DNA of 64,000 nt from Dermatemys mawii (Eukaryota > Chordata > Testudines > Dermatemydidae): positions 17,711,853 to 17,775,852 of the forward strand of contig ML677334.1 in NCBI GenBank assembly GCA_007922305.1, given 5' to 3'. Positions 10,826-23,792 of the stretch are shown one piece after another. Position 1 is the stretch's first letter. Each line of letters starts with the position of its first letter. The position numbers were made by a program, and so were the translations under genes. The notes beneath the pieces are model-generated. The model did not search any database and had not been told where the DNA came from. It saw only the letters and a list, made by a program, of their open reading frames with translations.

Positions 10826-12770
10826 GTTTATGTTCCTTTTGGAGAACTAACATAAGTGTCTCACTGGTGCTGATACCATCTTTTCAAATTGCCCACAGAT
10901 AAGTAATGATGATGGTCTTGTCTAAGGCCAAACAGCAAGTTTCTGACAGAACTGGGAATAGGATCTAGGCCTATCAATACCTTGCCCTGTACTTTAACCA
11001 CTTCCTCTCCTTATAAAGTTCTTTAAATTGTTCTGTATCTCTACAATGTTTTACTTAAAGATACAGGGCCACCTCCTCATCATAGCTGTGTTGAATTCTG
11101 ATTGACACCAGATGAGGAGCTGGTTTACATCATCTTCCCAGGACAGCTTAGGAAAGAGAGGTATAACTTGAATTCTTGTAATTGTTTATTTGCTTAAATT
11201 TGAATGAAGGGGATGCATACAAATATCCCAGTGCCGTGCCAAGACAGCATTATCACAGATTTTGTTAGTTAATCTCCCATCTGTAAAGCAAGCTTTGTTT
11301 GGATTATCTACAGGGCACATATTCCTCTGTGAATTTGTTTTCTGGATAATGGGAATGTACTCAAGTAAATTAATTTGCAAACAGATACAGCCACTCTGGA
11401 TGAATGGATTCCCTCCTGACACTTGAGATATAGCTCTGTTGGTATCTAGGCTATTGGCATACACTGAAGTGCTTAGATTGCTTGCCAGAAATCTTCCTAT
11501 AATGTTGTAAGGAGATATGTGATAATTTTGTAGTTTGAATGGCTGGTTGGAAATGTATGCCCTTCAGTCTGGAGCTTAGCTAGTTTGAGGAAAAGGCAGG
11601 GCCGGGGAATTATTGTAACGTGATTCTTTTAATACAACAGGCAGTAGGCATGTGATTCCATGTGTTGATGGGTCCACCTAATGTTTTCACCATTTCAAAA
11701 CACGGTTTCTTGTCGTTTAGTTGGTCTGCTCAGAAAAATATACAGCAAAAACACTAATGACCTAATCGTCTCTACTCAATAGCCTTGACTGTAGTATGTT
11801 TTCTACCCCGAGGCAAACTGGAAAATACCCACCCCTCACAGCCTGTGGCCAGGCTCCCCATAAAGCAGTTGCTAAACATTTTGCTGCCCTAGGAAACTGA
11901 ATGTTATCACATAATTCACAGTTCAGCCAGCTCATGTACTGTTCAAAATCAGAATGAACAAAAACTGAGTCGAGTGGCCCAGTGATTCAACGGGCTGTTA
12001 TTCGTCTTCAACTCTGAATTTCATTTTGGTGTTAAAGTGTGAAGTAGACAAAACAACAGTACGATAACAAAGGAGGAAGTAACAAAAAAATACCTGATTT
12101 GAAAACCTCCATGGGACACAGAAGGATAAAGCACAGCCAGAGGAGTGGCTATATGCTTCTGACACATCAGCTCCTTGTATGTCTTCTGGTTAGAGCTACT
12201 CATTTTAGGGACGAACAAGTTATCATTTTTACTACTGTTCATGTTGCAGTCAGTACATCTGTAACAAAACAAAATGGATTCTATTCAACTGCATAGCTCC
12301 ACAACAGAATGGTCTGTTCAAATCTAAAGCCCCAGTCCTGCAATGAGCTTTGTGCCAGCAGATCCTCCAGACCTGCATAAAGTTCCATGGACTTTTATGT
12401 GGCTGCATGTGGGCAAAGCAGGTTTCAGGCTTGGGATCTAGCCAGAATCTTTGTCCGTGGTAATGTGGTAAGAGGTAGTGAGAAATGCCCATGAAAATAC
12501 ACAGCTTGATCTTCAGATCTCTGGTTTTGTCTCCTGGGTGTAGTCAATTATAGAAAAAATATTTTGACTTGTGGACTGAAAAATTGATATGTCTATTGCT
12601 GATAAAGTACATACAGAACACATTCAAAATAAAATTATAATTGTCTAGACCCCTCAAGTGCCAGAGGCAGAATTCTAGACTGTATGTTGTATTTATTAGT
12701 TGGGTTTGTATGGGGATCCAATATTACAGTGATTAAAAAGATGATATAAACAGAAAATTACAGTATCACT
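10826..12770. other. Unassigned non-coding sequence with old repeat scraps
   Basis: No gene found. Around 11060-11130 and 12330-12440 there are phrases typical of old amniote palindromic repeats ('ccagtcctgcaatgagc' and similar). Nothing else recognised. Confidence 0.4.
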
Positions 12771-13340
12771 GTGACGGGTGCCCCTTGCAAAACCTAGCTG
12801 GCAGGCACATTACTCTATGCTCAGCTGTCCTAGAGATGTAAAAGAATGAGGTGATAAAAGCAGGGCTGGGGGTTCTCAGGAAAATTAGGAAAATCTATGT
12901 ACATGGATCTCTGGTACTCTGAAGGTGGAGACCCTCTGAGAAGATAGCTCCATACCCAGTATCTAAAGAGCTGGGATGCAGCCCAGGACTTTGTGTGTGT
13001 TTAAAAAAAAATCCCTTATTTGATTTTGTGTGTGTTACGGGGTGAGGGGTAAGGAAATCCTTAAAAGTGTAGGGGGGAAAAGTCACTTGAAGGACTTCCT
13101 TTTGCAGTTAGATCAAGTGACCCAATCTATTATTGTAGGGCCTCATGTTCAGCATAGCTCTGTTGAAGTTGATGGGGGCTAGGATGATTTGCCCCTGCTG
13201 TGGATCTGCGCCTTACTAATTTGTAGTGTCCCTGGGACCAAAATGGTGGGGTGCCCCTATTCTGTGAAATAATTCTTTGGTAATGTCCTGGTTTGATTGC
13301 AAGGGACAGCACCCTTGCCAGTAAACTCTAAGGGAAGGTC
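12771..13340. repeat. Possible LTR-like block starting TGTGACGGG
   Basis: The start 'tgtgacgggtgcccc' resembles starts of turtle LTR or long-TIR repeats. I could not find a matching right end, so this is a weak call. Confidence 0.2.
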
Positions 13341-13625
13341 TTACACTGAAAAGAAAAATCCACAGCTAGCCTGTGTCAGTCGACTGGAGATCAGGCTGTG
13401 AGACTGTTTAATTGCTGTGTAGACTTCTGGGTTTGGGCTGGAGTCCATTCTCTAGTACCCTATGGGATGGGAAGGTTCCAGAGCTTAAGCTACAGCCTAA
13501 ATCTGGAAGTCTACACAACAATGAAACAGCCCTGCAGTCCAAACCCTACAAGTCTGAGTCAGCTGGGAGTTTTTCTTTGCTATGTAGCTCTATCCTAAGT
13601 CTAATGTATATGGAGATATACTTAT

Positions 13626-13803
13626 CCCATAGAATTGGAAAGACCTTGAAAGGTCATAGAGTCCAGTCCCCTGCCTACACTAGCAGGACCAAGTACTGTC
13701 CCCTGACAGATTTTTTGCCCCAGCTCCCTAAATGGTCCCTTCAAGGACTGAACTCAAAACACTGGGTTTAGCAGGCCAATGCTCAAACCACTGAGCTAGT
13801 GAC
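13626..13803 (-). mobile_element. Cry I-type tRNA-derived SINE
   Basis: On the minus strand the order is a tRNA-like head (complement of 'caaaccactgagcta', the A-box side), 'gtttagcaggccaatgctc', a middle with 'ccctaaatggtcccttcaa', then a CR1-like tail ('ggtcatagagtccagtccc'). This is the layout of the tRNA-Lys-derived Cry I family of turtles, mobilised by CR1 reverse transcriptase. Confidence 0.85.
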
Positions 13804-15190
13804 TTGACAACAAATACAGTTGCTGTAACTAAGTGGTGAAGTGAAGGTGGAGTGCCGCTCTGTGGCCCAGAGACAAGGGGGAAAGTTTGTATATATCTGA
13901 TTTACTAGAAATCAAAATAGTTTTGCAGAGTTTGGTCTCTCTCTCTCTCCTTATTTCAAGGTTGGCAGCATTGCTACAGCCTGAGCTTCTTCTCAAAGGA
14001 AAGGGAGAGGAGTGAATGACAGCTTCCTACCTTATTGCAATTAACTCATTAGGTTACACTCTTAATTCTTTCTTGCTTTCTAGCATTTTGTGTCTAATTC
14101 TGATCTCCAGGTTGCTGGTGTTGGTAGATACTGAACACAAGTCAATGGAGTAACTCCTCTGTAAAACCAGTGCAAGAGATCAGAATCTGACCTTTTTGTC
14201 TCTAATGAATACCCTTCCCTGAAACATTCATCATCTTAAATTAGAGGGACACTCCTGGTGCAAGCAGCTCTGGAATCAGGAAGTAAAAAGGGCACCTCTG
14301 GATCTTCTGACTTCTCAGGGGTGCTGAGCACACCCAGGCTGAAACTGAGGATCTGACCCATTTGCAATTTCTGTACATCTCTCACCTACACACATGCACA
14401 GACACACTGAGCATCACAGTATCAAATGAAAAAAAAAGATGATTAGGCTGAAAAGCTCTTTTCATGTACATCCTATTCCCTGCCATGAGTTTAAATTAAG
14501 TAAAGAAAAAGTAAAACTAAATGAACAATGCAACATCACCAAGATCACCCTAATGATATCTGACAACCTGCCAAAAGGCAAGGAAGGGGAAGAGGACAAC
14601 GGAATGTAAAACTACACAATAAATAGTGCTGATCTGCCAAAATATGCTCAGTCCGTCTGAGAAAAGGTTCTGATTAGCGTAAAAGTGATGTTGTTGTGCT
14701 TTCCATGTGTGATCTCCAGAGGGATGGTGGAATTCGCATATGATGAGAAACAGACTAAGATTATCTAGCTGAAGAAGGTATAGAAGAGCTTGACTGAACT
14801 GTTCAAAATTTTGAAGGCCACTGTGCAACCTAAGCACTCCTGCCTTTCCCTCTGTCCCCTGATATAAGAAAAAGGGGCATTCTATTAAATTAAAGAGCAG
14901 TAATTTGGGAGAATAAATAAAATTAAATATTTATTTTATGCAACTTGTATTAATCTTGGAATTCATTGTCAGAGAAGGTCATCACATCAGATATTGTGGA
15001 TGGAGTTTTAGAAGGGGTGGGTAGCATTATAAACATGGGTGACATTTGTGGCAAAACAGGCTAGAATAGTGCTAAATGTAATTCAGTCTGTAAGGCTCTG
15101 CCAAGGAAAGCGGGACTTCCCCTTTCTTCTTCCTTGTGTAGCTACCTTGTAAAACACTTTTAACTGGCACAATATTCAGTAGCCCATTGT
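13804..15190. other. Unassigned non-coding sequence
   Basis: Between 14095 and 14190 an old self-complementary amniote repeat is visible ('aattctgatctcc' facing 'gagatcagaatctgacc'). A leftward 95-codon open frame at 14550-14837 shows no domain. Nothing else supported. Confidence 0.4.
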
Positions 15191-15214
15191 TGCCATGAAC
15201 TTCCCAGCCAAGTC

Positions 15215-15500
15215 CCCTGCCTTGACTCCCGATTGAATAGAGTTCATAAACTCTGTCCTAACATTCAAAGCTCTCCATGGGATTGGCCACAGCAGTTGGA
15301 GAGATGCCCTCCCCACTTCTGACCCTGTATGATCTCCCACAATAGTTACCTTCCACTGGAAAGATGAAGCAGATAGCAAGAGGCTTGTGAGTGCAAGTGA
15401 CACAGCTTTTACTGAAGTTTCACTTAAGATATGGAATGAACTCTCACCAGGGATAAGAGAGTGAGTGATGGGACTAATCACTTTCAGAACTGAATGCAAC
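15215..15500 (+). pseudogene. L2/CR1-type LINE reverse transcriptase C-terminal remnant
   Basis: Rightward translation from about 15255 reads VLTFKALHGIGHSSWRDALP and, near 15400-15465, AFTEVSLKIWNELSPGIRE. These correspond to the paired motifs 'LTYKALHG' and 'AFS..AP.LWN.LP..IR' at the end of L2- and CR1-clade open reading frames. The catalytic part of the reverse transcriptase is missing, as in most 5'-truncated LINE copies. No 3' repeat tail or target duplication was found. Confidence 0.5.
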
Positions 15501-15764
15501 CTTGGGTTAGCTTTCCCTCAAGGAGTTTTCTCTCTCTTTCTCATTCTCTTATGCATACACCAACATATATTAAAAAGAACTCCAAGACCTAATCAATCTA
15601 TTTCTACAGGGAAGAAAAAGAGAGATGATATAGGTTACTATTTTTAAATACTTGTGACGTGTTGAGATATTACAGGGAATGCAGCATATATGAACTTAGA
15701 TAAATATCTGACTGAATATAGTGATCATTGGTATGTGTATGTAAGAGAGACTGGAAAGGATGAC

Positions 15765-15807
<43 letters not shown>
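15765..15807 (+). repeat. TG then GA microsatellite
   Basis: A short TG run is followed by about 16 GA units. A purine-rich tract continues loosely to about 16075 and produces long leftward open frames rich in serine, leucine and phenylalanine that are not genes. Confidence 0.95.
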
Positions 15808-15809
<2 letters not shown>

Positions 15810-17030
15810 CACAGGGAAGAGAGAGTGGTGTTTTGGGGGAGCAGAAGGAGTGATTGAAATCAGAAAGAAGAATCATACTAGGGAAGTGAGAAAGTAGACA
15901 GGGAAACGGAAAATGGAGGAAGTAGAGAGAGTTAAAACAAAGCGGGGAAACAAGAAGTGGAACACAAAGAAAAAAGGAAGACAAAAAGGAAAAGACCATA
16001 TACAGTACTGTATATAATATATACAGTAAAAAGAGTAAGAAGATAAAAAGGAGAGAAAAAGAAAAAAGACATTTTTAAAATGTAATAGAAATCTGAGTGA
16101 CAATGTTAGCTAGAACATATAAATAATATTTGCTTATATAAAATATATGCAAAAGGGTGTGTGACTGAGATAAATAAAATGTAGGGAGAGATGTGTAGGG
16201 ATTTTCCCTGTTTCTGAAAATACATCCCTTGCAGTCAAGTGGATTCTTTCTGTGATATAATCTTCCAAAGATTATACTGAGCACAGTAAGTATTATAGGT
16301 ACTTTGATGGGTTATTCTTTTCCTGTATTGCCTTTCAGTTCTCATTCTAGTCATGGCAGATTTACATGACATGAGTCATTTCGAAATTTGCGGTTTGTAG
16401 AGAGGTGAAAAAACACTGCAGACTGTAGAGGGTTAACTGGTTCTGAGAAGCTGCCAGCAAGCATCCTCTTCTGTCCATATCCTCAGTATGCAAATTAGTT
16501 CAGTGCTGGCAATCTACACATTATTAGTGTCTGAAGGAGCTTATTTATAGTGTGTTCCAGTTTGGACCCATTTATCCAACTTCCAGCCCCTATCCAGAAG
16601 TTTGGGAGTTTGGATAAAATGGGATCCAACGACAAATCATTCATGGTTTTGGTTCTACAAAAACAAAATCGAGCTGGCATGTTTTCCTAAAAGCCCTCAT
16701 TTCTGCCTCTTTATTTACAGAATCCTGAATATGACTGCATGAAACAGTCAGAGCTTTTAATAGCATTTGGAATTACTCTTTGGTTTACATAAGTTCACAC
16801 ACAGAGCACCCCATTTTGCTATGATATAATATAAAAGCCATAGAATTAGAAACAGGAGTCTGAAAAACACCCAGCATGTTTCAGCTAATATATCATTCTT
16901 AAAGTTGAAAAAAAAACCTCACAAGGAAAAACAAACTGGCCTTATCTTCAGTGAATATTTCTTTAAGAACATAAACATTTAATCTCTAGAGGAATTGAAA
17001 GATATTGGAAAGCTTGAAAAATTGAAAAAT
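15808..17030. other. Purine-rich tract and unassigned sequence
   Basis: A/G-rich to about 16080, then AT-rich with a TATA-like alternating run near 16010-16025. No gene or repeat family recognised. Confidence 0.4.
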
Positions 17031-17445
17031 GTAGGCAATTTTTATATAAGTACTGATCCATTTGTGCTTGACATTTTTCCCGCTTCTTAGAAATTTTTCC
17101 TTTTTTATACAGTATATTTTGGAACCAACATATGTTTACAAATGGGTGACATTTCAGAACTTGTATCAGAATTTTTTCCCCACAAAATTACATGCATTTT
17201 TCACATCCTCCATATTTCATGTGTTTGCAAAAATATGAGGGTGTAAAGTGGTGAAACTTTTACTACATTTTGCAGTGGATACAATTTTGCCCCCAGCTGA
17301 AGTGAAAAATAGGCCCATTTGGGCTGAAAATGGTCTCATTTCCCCATGAACATTTCCCAATAATGGAACCAATTTCAATTTGCAGCAAAATGAGAAAACA
17401 GTCATGTTTTGAATTTTGTTGCAAAACTGTCATACATCTCTACTT
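17031..17445. repeat. AT-rich 'aaaatttt' MITE-like family, copy 1
   Basis: Runs such as 'aacatttcccaataatgg' and 'caatttgcagcaaaatgag' ending in 'catctctactt' belong to a loose AT-rich family seen about seven times in this window. Left boundary uncertain. Confidence 0.45.
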
Positions 17446-18845
17446 ACAATAAAGGTCATGCTTCTGACTGAGTCCTTGATCCTCTATTAGAACTATTACT
17501 TACTGTTTGTACTGCAGTGATGCCTGGGAACCCCAGTCAGGGTCCAGGCCCAGTTGTGCTAGATGTACAAGCACAGGGTCCATGTGGGCATACTGCCGCC
17601 CCTGCACCAATCCCATTGAGATCAGTGGGACTTTGCTTGGGTACAGTAGGCCACCTGCAGGATCAGGGCCATAGGCTTCTCTTTAAACTACTTATTCTCT
17701 GATTTTCAATTATGACTGATACCTTTTCCCATTTTTCTTGGTTGTTTTTTTTTACTTCCTCATTTCCTCCTGCCAGGGTGAAGTTCAAACCCTGTTTTCT
17801 AAACCCAAGAAGACTTGAGGATAGAGCAATACATTGTGAGTGAATTGACCCCTTGGCCATCCCTGCGGATAAAGCTCTTTTTACAAGAACACTCTTTGGG
17901 AAATCATGGATGAAAATTCTGGGTAAAATCATGACTCCATTGGAGTCCATGGCAAAAATCCTACCGAGTTTGATGGGGCTACACTTTCTTTCTAGTTTCT
18001 ACTACCCACAGATATTACAGCTTGCTCCTTGATTCTTGCAGACTTGAAAAGTATAGGCCATATTTTGAAAAGTCAGTTCTCTGTGCTTTATGTACACTTT
18101 GAGAATGTAGCAAAACTCAGTCTGAGCCATATGAACATGTTAATCTATCCTTGAATTGTTCCATTAATGGAAACAATAGTCTATCGTCCTAGTCCAGGTT
18201 TTGGAGAAGACTCAAGATCTGCAGAGTAGGAAATTGGCATTTTGGATTATACCTCCTGTCCTGCTGTTAAGAGTTTGTGATATCCCCATGGTAAAATGGA
18301 CACACTTTTATATCAGAAAGCTAATCCACAGATTCCTGCTCCTGAAGCCTTTGTATCTCTAGCTCAATCCACTCCATCACATGCAGTGATAATTTCTTAA
18401 CTCACTGACCTGGTTTCATATCTTCAGTTCCCCTCCTTTATATTTAGGTCTCTTGGCTACATGGCTTAGTCATAAGCACTCAGCTTTTTAGAAATCAAAT
18501 TTTAACTGATTTGGTAAATCTTGCATACACACAAACACAGAGATCTATATCACACAAAAAAAATACCTTAATTTAAAGAACAATAAGACTGCAGAGTCAA
18601 GAACTGAAAAGTTAGGGATTTAGATCACACCTACAATGTTACATTGGCCCCCTTATGAATGTGCATTGTCATATATTCTTTAATTATATGATTATATACT
18701 ATTTTTTTCCATTGGAGTCCTGCCTCATCAGTGCACAGGACAGACTAGGAGGTCATGGTCTGCAGAACCCTTGTCTCAATTATTGTGGAAGTTGGAAGGG
18801 GGCTAGTGAAGGAGGCAGGGGATTGCAGGAAGAGAAGTGATGGTG
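17446..18845. other. Non-coding sequence with old palindromic repeat scraps
   Basis: Around 17515-17680 ('tcccattgagatcagtggg', 'ggatcagggcc') and 17925-17975 ('gactccattggagtccatgg') there are pieces of the amniote 'gatcctg ... tcaatggg' palindromic repeats. No gene. Confidence 0.4.
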
Positions 18846-19200
18846 TCATAGTTAAGATAGTTGAATGCTGCCCAGGAGAATTGGATTCTATCCCTGCTTC
18901 TGCCACAGCATTCCTATGTGATGCTAGGCAAATCACTTAAACAGAATATTTCACAGGTGATGGCTAATTGTGTTTATCATTTTCTTGGTGTCTGATTTGG
19001 TACCAGGGATCCTGATTTACAGAAGTGTTGAGCCCTCACATCTACAACTGTAGTCACCTGTGCTTTTATCAAATAAAGTACTACATAATGTAGAGTGCCT
19101 CCATTTCCCATCTGTAAAATGGGGATAATAGCCTTTCATTGCATGGGGATATAGTTACAATAAATTAATGAATATTTGAGAAGTAGCTGATGAATACCAT
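18846..19200 (+). mobile_element. CORE-SINE/MIR-type SINE, possibly interrupted
   Basis: A head with 'gaattggattctatccctg' and 'aggcaaatcactt' (the MIR-like 'gttctaatcc...ggcaagtcactt' part) is followed after an unrelated stretch by the typical tail phrase 'catctgtaaaatggggat' at about 19111. The roughly 150-bp interval between them may be a later insertion. Confidence 0.5.
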
Positions 19201-20321
19201 AGAAAAACCAAAGAGGAAATTAACAGTTCTGTCTTCAGGGCAGGGTCTGAATAGTTTGAAGTAAATAAGGCCTGAGAAGCACACATTGAACAATGAGAAT
19301 AAAATAAAGTATTGTATAGCTGCTCACCAAGTGAAGAGAAGAAATGGGTAGGAGGGACTTCCTGATTCATCCAGCCAGCTCATTGGGCTAAAAGGGGACA
19401 GAACAAAAGGTGGGGGCCATGCAGTCAGAGGCCCTAATTGGTGCTATGCCACTGCAGAGGGCATGGAAACCTGTCAAATTATAAATGAGGAATAGCGTTA
19501 TTACTATTAACTTTTCACAGAACCAAAATTGCTTTGCCAACCACTTCTAGAGACCCCTTTTGCTTAGCAATCTCTCTCTCACACCTTTTAGTTATAGGGA
19601 TCTTTCTGCTGCTGTTGACTCTATGGCCAGGAACATTCTGTCATATCACTTGTTGAATCATGGAGATCTCACATATTTCTAGAAGGGTTTGAATTTCATT
19701 CTTCTCAATCGAATTCTTGAATGTTTGTTTTCAGAAATGCCATTGCTAGTATTATTTAGATTTTTGGGGATGTTCCTTGATCTTCTATCCTGGGACCCAT
19801 GCTGTTTAACAACTCCTGATGCTTCTTTGGGGGATTATTTTCAGTCTCTATGCTTTGTGTCAGGGCTATGCACTGATCTATTTCTCTCTCACATATCAGA
19901 CAACCTGAGTGACACAGACTCTGGCCCAGTGTGTCTCAGCAGAAACCTTGCAGAGGTCACACACAAAAATTAAATGTTAATATCAACGTAATCCAAATGT
20001 GGGTTTCTTTGAGCCCAAGTAACTGATGATATATTGTCACCTCCTTAGCACTTATCAACTAAGGATCTCAAAGTATTTACAAGCATTCACTAATGCAGCT
20101 TTGAAACATCATAAATAAAGGATTAAAGAGATAATTCACCCACCACTGAAATTTGGCTATTTCCCAGTGAGACCATCACATTCAACAGAGCACAGATATA
20201 CTGCATAGTGGTAGATTAGGTCCACAAGTGAAAAACAAAATGATATCCAGTTGAAGTTAACATTTTCACTACTGCATTGTAGGTCAGGTTCTTGTCTGTG
20301 GCAGAGCATAGAAGAATGTTA
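19201..20321. other. Unassigned non-coding sequence
   Basis: A fragment near 20045-20110 ('aaggatctcaaagtattta') belongs to an old SINE/LINE tail. No gene found. Confidence 0.4.
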
Positions 20322-20329
20322 CTTTAGGT

Positions 20330-20487
20330 CAGTGGTTCTCAACCTGTGGCCCAGTCAGCACACAGCTGCGGCCCATGAGACATCCTCTGGGCCATACAGG
20401 TAGTATATATATTGTGTAGATGCAGCCCATATAACACAGAGAGAGCTGCATATGCCCCCAGAATGGTAAAGAGGTTGAGAACCACTG
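20330..20487. mobile_element. hAT MITE, 158 bp, with perfect target duplication
   Basis: Terminal inverted repeats 'cagtggttctcaacct' at both ends match over 16 bases, and an exact 8-bp duplication CTTTAGGT lies at 20322-20329 and 20488-20495. No coding capacity. Confidence 0.95.
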
Positions 20488-20495
20488 CTTTAGGT

Positions 20496-21245
20496 TGATG
20501 CTTCAAAGTGACAGAATTGGGAAGAACGGGAATCAGGGGATTTTTCAGAGCCTTTCATCCTTAGGTGCTAGTTCTAATCCATGGCCAGGTTGGTAGCAAC
20601 TGAAAGTTGTTGCTATCTGATGGCTGTTTGATGGGGGGTGAAATGAGTTTGGTCTCAGTCCAACGTCTGACGAAGTGCACACCTCACAAAACTACAACCC
20701 ATCTGGGACTACCTGGTGTCATCACTGACATTCTCAACCAAGATCTCCCTGTCTAGGTAAGCATTGAAAATGAGTTGCTCCTTCATTTCAGAAGTGGATA
20801 TCCAGGTCAGGGATTGGGCATATTGGCAGGATAGTGTGAAGAAACTTGCGCTGTCATTGCCTGTGCTGTTCTGTTTTTTGAGGACTTCATTTTCCAAGAC
20901 TGTCAGTCTGACAATAAATTCAAATTTAAACAAATTAATTAAAGTTTACATAGCTGTATAGAACTTAGTGTGCATTTTGCCATGCATGTAAGGTACATTT
21001 GGCAGACTCAAGTGGCTGAGTTTGGCAGTTTGGATCCCATTTCCTACTGATAACCACAATATTATGACACTTTCCTCTTTTAAGAGTTAGAGCCCTGATC
21101 TTTCTTACACCAGTGTAAATCAGGAGCAATGCTATTGATCTCATTGGAATAAAATTGATGTTACAGCAGAATCAAGAGATGTTAATGTTTAGACTCTAGG
21201 AAGATTACATTCTATTGGAGCACATTGAAAATGTCCACAGGTAGT
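20496..21245. other. Non-coding sequence with an old palindromic repeat
   Basis: At about 21085-21185 the phrases 'ccctgatctttcttacac' and 'cagtgtaaatcaggagcaa' mark an old amniote 'tttacac..gatctg' repeat. Otherwise nothing recognised. Confidence 0.4.
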
Positions 21246-21436
21246 CATAAAATATCAGAATTGGAAGGGACCTCAGGAAGTCATCTAGTCCAACCCCCTG
21301 CTCAAAGCAGGACAAACCCCTAATTAAATCATCCAACAGATTTTTGCCCCATATCCCTAAATGGTCCCCTCAAAGATTGAGCTCACAGTACTGTGTTTAG
21401 CAGGCCAATGCTCAAACCACTGAGCTATCCCTCCCC
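21246..21436 (-). mobile_element. Cry I-type tRNA-derived SINE
   Basis: Full-length-looking antisense copy: CR1-like tail 'ggaagggacctcaggaagtc' and 'tctagtccaaccccctgctc' on the left, 'cctaaatggtcccctcaa' in the middle, and the tRNA-derived head 'ccactgagctatccctccc' (complement) at the right. Best single marker of turtle origin in the window. Confidence 0.92.
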
Positions 21437-22478
21437 ACATTCTTTCTACCATCTTAAGCATACTGTTAGAACATAAGCTTTTTCCTCTTTAAAGCTGGTT
21501 TAGATATTAAATTTCATGCCTCTGTGTCCTGCGAGCTTGATTATTGTAATTGTTTGCTTGACATCTTGAAAAATTGATCAGCAGGTTCTAATTTATTCAA
21601 AATGCAACTGTTACAGTAGGTTTTTGGCTAATATTTGTCCTATGCAGCACCTCATCACTGACTACTGGTAGCATCCCTTGTTTAAAATACTTCTAAGCAC
21701 TTATATGGTCCCCCATTACAATAGTATCTGAGCATCTCATAAACATTAATGTAGTTATCCTTGCAGGACCCCTATGAGGGAACTGTTGCTATCCCCATTT
21801 TACAGAGCAACACTAGGGGACTCACTGTACTGGAAGTTGTTGACAGAATAGGGAATTGAACCACATCTCAGCTAGCACCATCCTTTCTCTCTTTCCTCTC
21901 ATGCTCCTTTATGTTTTAGTGCGTTCTGTTGGTAGTAGTTCTTTAGAACCTGTATGTCAGTTCAAAGTGGGAAGTGTGCTAGTTGCTTAGCCATAGTGAA
22001 GAGCAAGATTTTGGAAAATTCACTGAATACTCTTGACCAAAACTTTGAACCAGCTAGAATTGACCTACCCTAAATCCCATTCCAGGTTTTATGTAAGAGT
22101 CACTGCATCCTGGGACAGCACTTTAGGAGAAGTGTGATTGGATAGTTCTGTGTAGATATCCAGCCACAGTAAGATATCTTTAACAAGGCTGCTGATGGTT
22201 TGTATTAGTGCTGAAGTCTAATTATACTAATTTAAGGTTCTTAGCAATCAATGACAAAGCTTATAGGCGGGATTTTTCCCCTCATTCTCTTAGTAAAGCT
22301 CCAGCTCCTCAGCTATTTACTAAGATCTATTTGCATCCCTAACCCAGACAGCTATTGTCTTTCTCTGTCAATAACTTTGTGCACTATACTTGCTAAGCAT
22401 GAATGCCCTAATTTTACTGCTCGGCCTACAGCCAGCATCACAGTCAAGCAGAACCATCCAGACCATTGGGCTCATTTT
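21437..22478. other. Unassigned non-coding sequence
   Basis: A piece near 21720-21830 ('ctatccccattttacagag') is an old SINE/LINE tail. No gene. Confidence 0.4.
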
Positions 22479-22560
22479 CAGAGGTGATGAGCACCGACTG
22501 CTCCCACTGACTTAAACTGATGCTAGGGGTGCTGGGAATTTCTAAAAATCAGACCCTCTT
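22479..22560. repeat. Old amniote palindromic repeat
   Basis: Phrases 'tttcagaggtgatgagcac' and 'taaaaatcagaccctct' match the widespread self-complementary 'gctgagcacc ... aaaatcaggccc' element. Confidence 0.5.
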
Positions 22561-22643
22561 TTAAGAAATCATGAGAAAGACCCTGGAGCTGCAGTGCTAT
22601 TGCTGGAAGACCAATAAAAACTATAACTTTTCTCTCTTCAAAT

Positions 22644-22672
22644 TGTGTGTGTGTGTGTATCTGTGTGTGTGG
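22644..22672 (+). repeat. TG microsatellite
   Basis: Interrupted TG run. Confidence 0.9.
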
Positions 22673-23367
22673 TATTTTTAGCCTTTTTACTGAATGCCCA
22701 GCATGGGAATTATGCATACATGTATCACTTCCAGAAGGGAGAAATGTGCTTATTTCACTGTTTTCTTCATTTGTAATACAAACTCTCTTGTCCAGTATTT
22801 ATAAAGAATTTTGAGATACAGGTTCACTGACATTCTGCATGTTTCACAAATGTAAAGCTGTATGATCTAATAGTCTTGCTTTTACACTTTGTAGTCAAAA
22901 GTTGTTGTTCACATGTACAAAAATATATCTGAATATATTTCCAATTTTTTTTTTAAAAAAATCTGATCTTATTGAAATCAGTGGGAGTTTTGCCATTGAC
23001 ATCAGTTGGAGTATTAGACTCTGGTTCAAACCCTGAAGTGGACTATGAATTTGAGTTGCTCCATGGAAATAAATACAACTATAACATTCCAGGGTGCAAT
23101 CCAGACCAGTGAGTGGCTGTGTCACTACTTGCTCTACAAGCTGGAGTGCCTCACAATGTTTTGCTGCTGTAGTTCCCAACCTGGGGTCTGCATGCCGTTT
23201 GCATCCCTAGTTTCTATGTATAGCCACAGCCCTTTGGAATAACCATGCCATATTAAAGTGAACCAGTAGAGCTGCATGGGTATGCACAAATTCTGTCTGC
23301 AGTTGGCCTGATCCAGTAAGGAGTTTCCAGGGGATACGTGGTCTGCCTCTGAACACAGCAACTAGTC
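22673..23367. other. Unassigned non-coding sequence
   Basis: Around 22960-23035 there is another 'attgaaatcagtgggagtt' repeat scrap. No gene. Confidence 0.4.
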
Positions 23368-23375
23368 TTCTACTT

Positions 23376-23784
23376 CAATGGTTCTCAACTGGAGGTGTGT
23401 GTACCCCTGGGGCTACGCAGAGGTCTTCCAGGGGGTATATCAACTCATCTAGATATTTGCCTAGTGTTATAACAAGCTACATAAAAAGCACTAGTGAAGT
23501 CAGTACAAACTAAAATTTCCTACAGACAATGACTTCTTTATCCTGCTCTATATACTATACACTGGCATGTAAGTACAATATTTGTATTCCAATTGATTTA
23601 TTTTATAATTATATGGTAAAAATGAGAAAGTAAGCAATTTCAGTAATAATGTGCTGGGACACTTTTGTATTTTTGTCTGATATTGTAAGCAAGTAGTTTT
23701 TAAGTGAGGTGATGCTTGGGGATACGCAAAGCAAATCAGACTCCTGAAAGGGGTACCATAGTTTGCAAAGGTTGAGGGACACTG
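23376..23784. mobile_element. Non-autonomous hAT element, 409 bp
   Basis: The left end 'caatggttctcaac' pairs with a right end whose complement reads 'cagtgtccctcaac'. Flanking octamers are TTCTACTT and TTCTATTT (7 of 8 match). The terminal motif is close to that of the MITE at 20330, so both may have used one transposase. AT-rich interior without coding capacity. Confidence 0.8.
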
Positions 23785-23792
23785 TTCTATTT

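Noticed and set aside
12771..13340. A full retrovirus-type LTR starting TGTGACGGG
   Set aside because: Only the start resembles known turtle repeats; no right end, TATA or polyadenylation arrangement could be found.
15670..15999. Leftward frame with a long serine-leucine repeat
   Set aside because: It is the translation of the GA microsatellite and purine tract.
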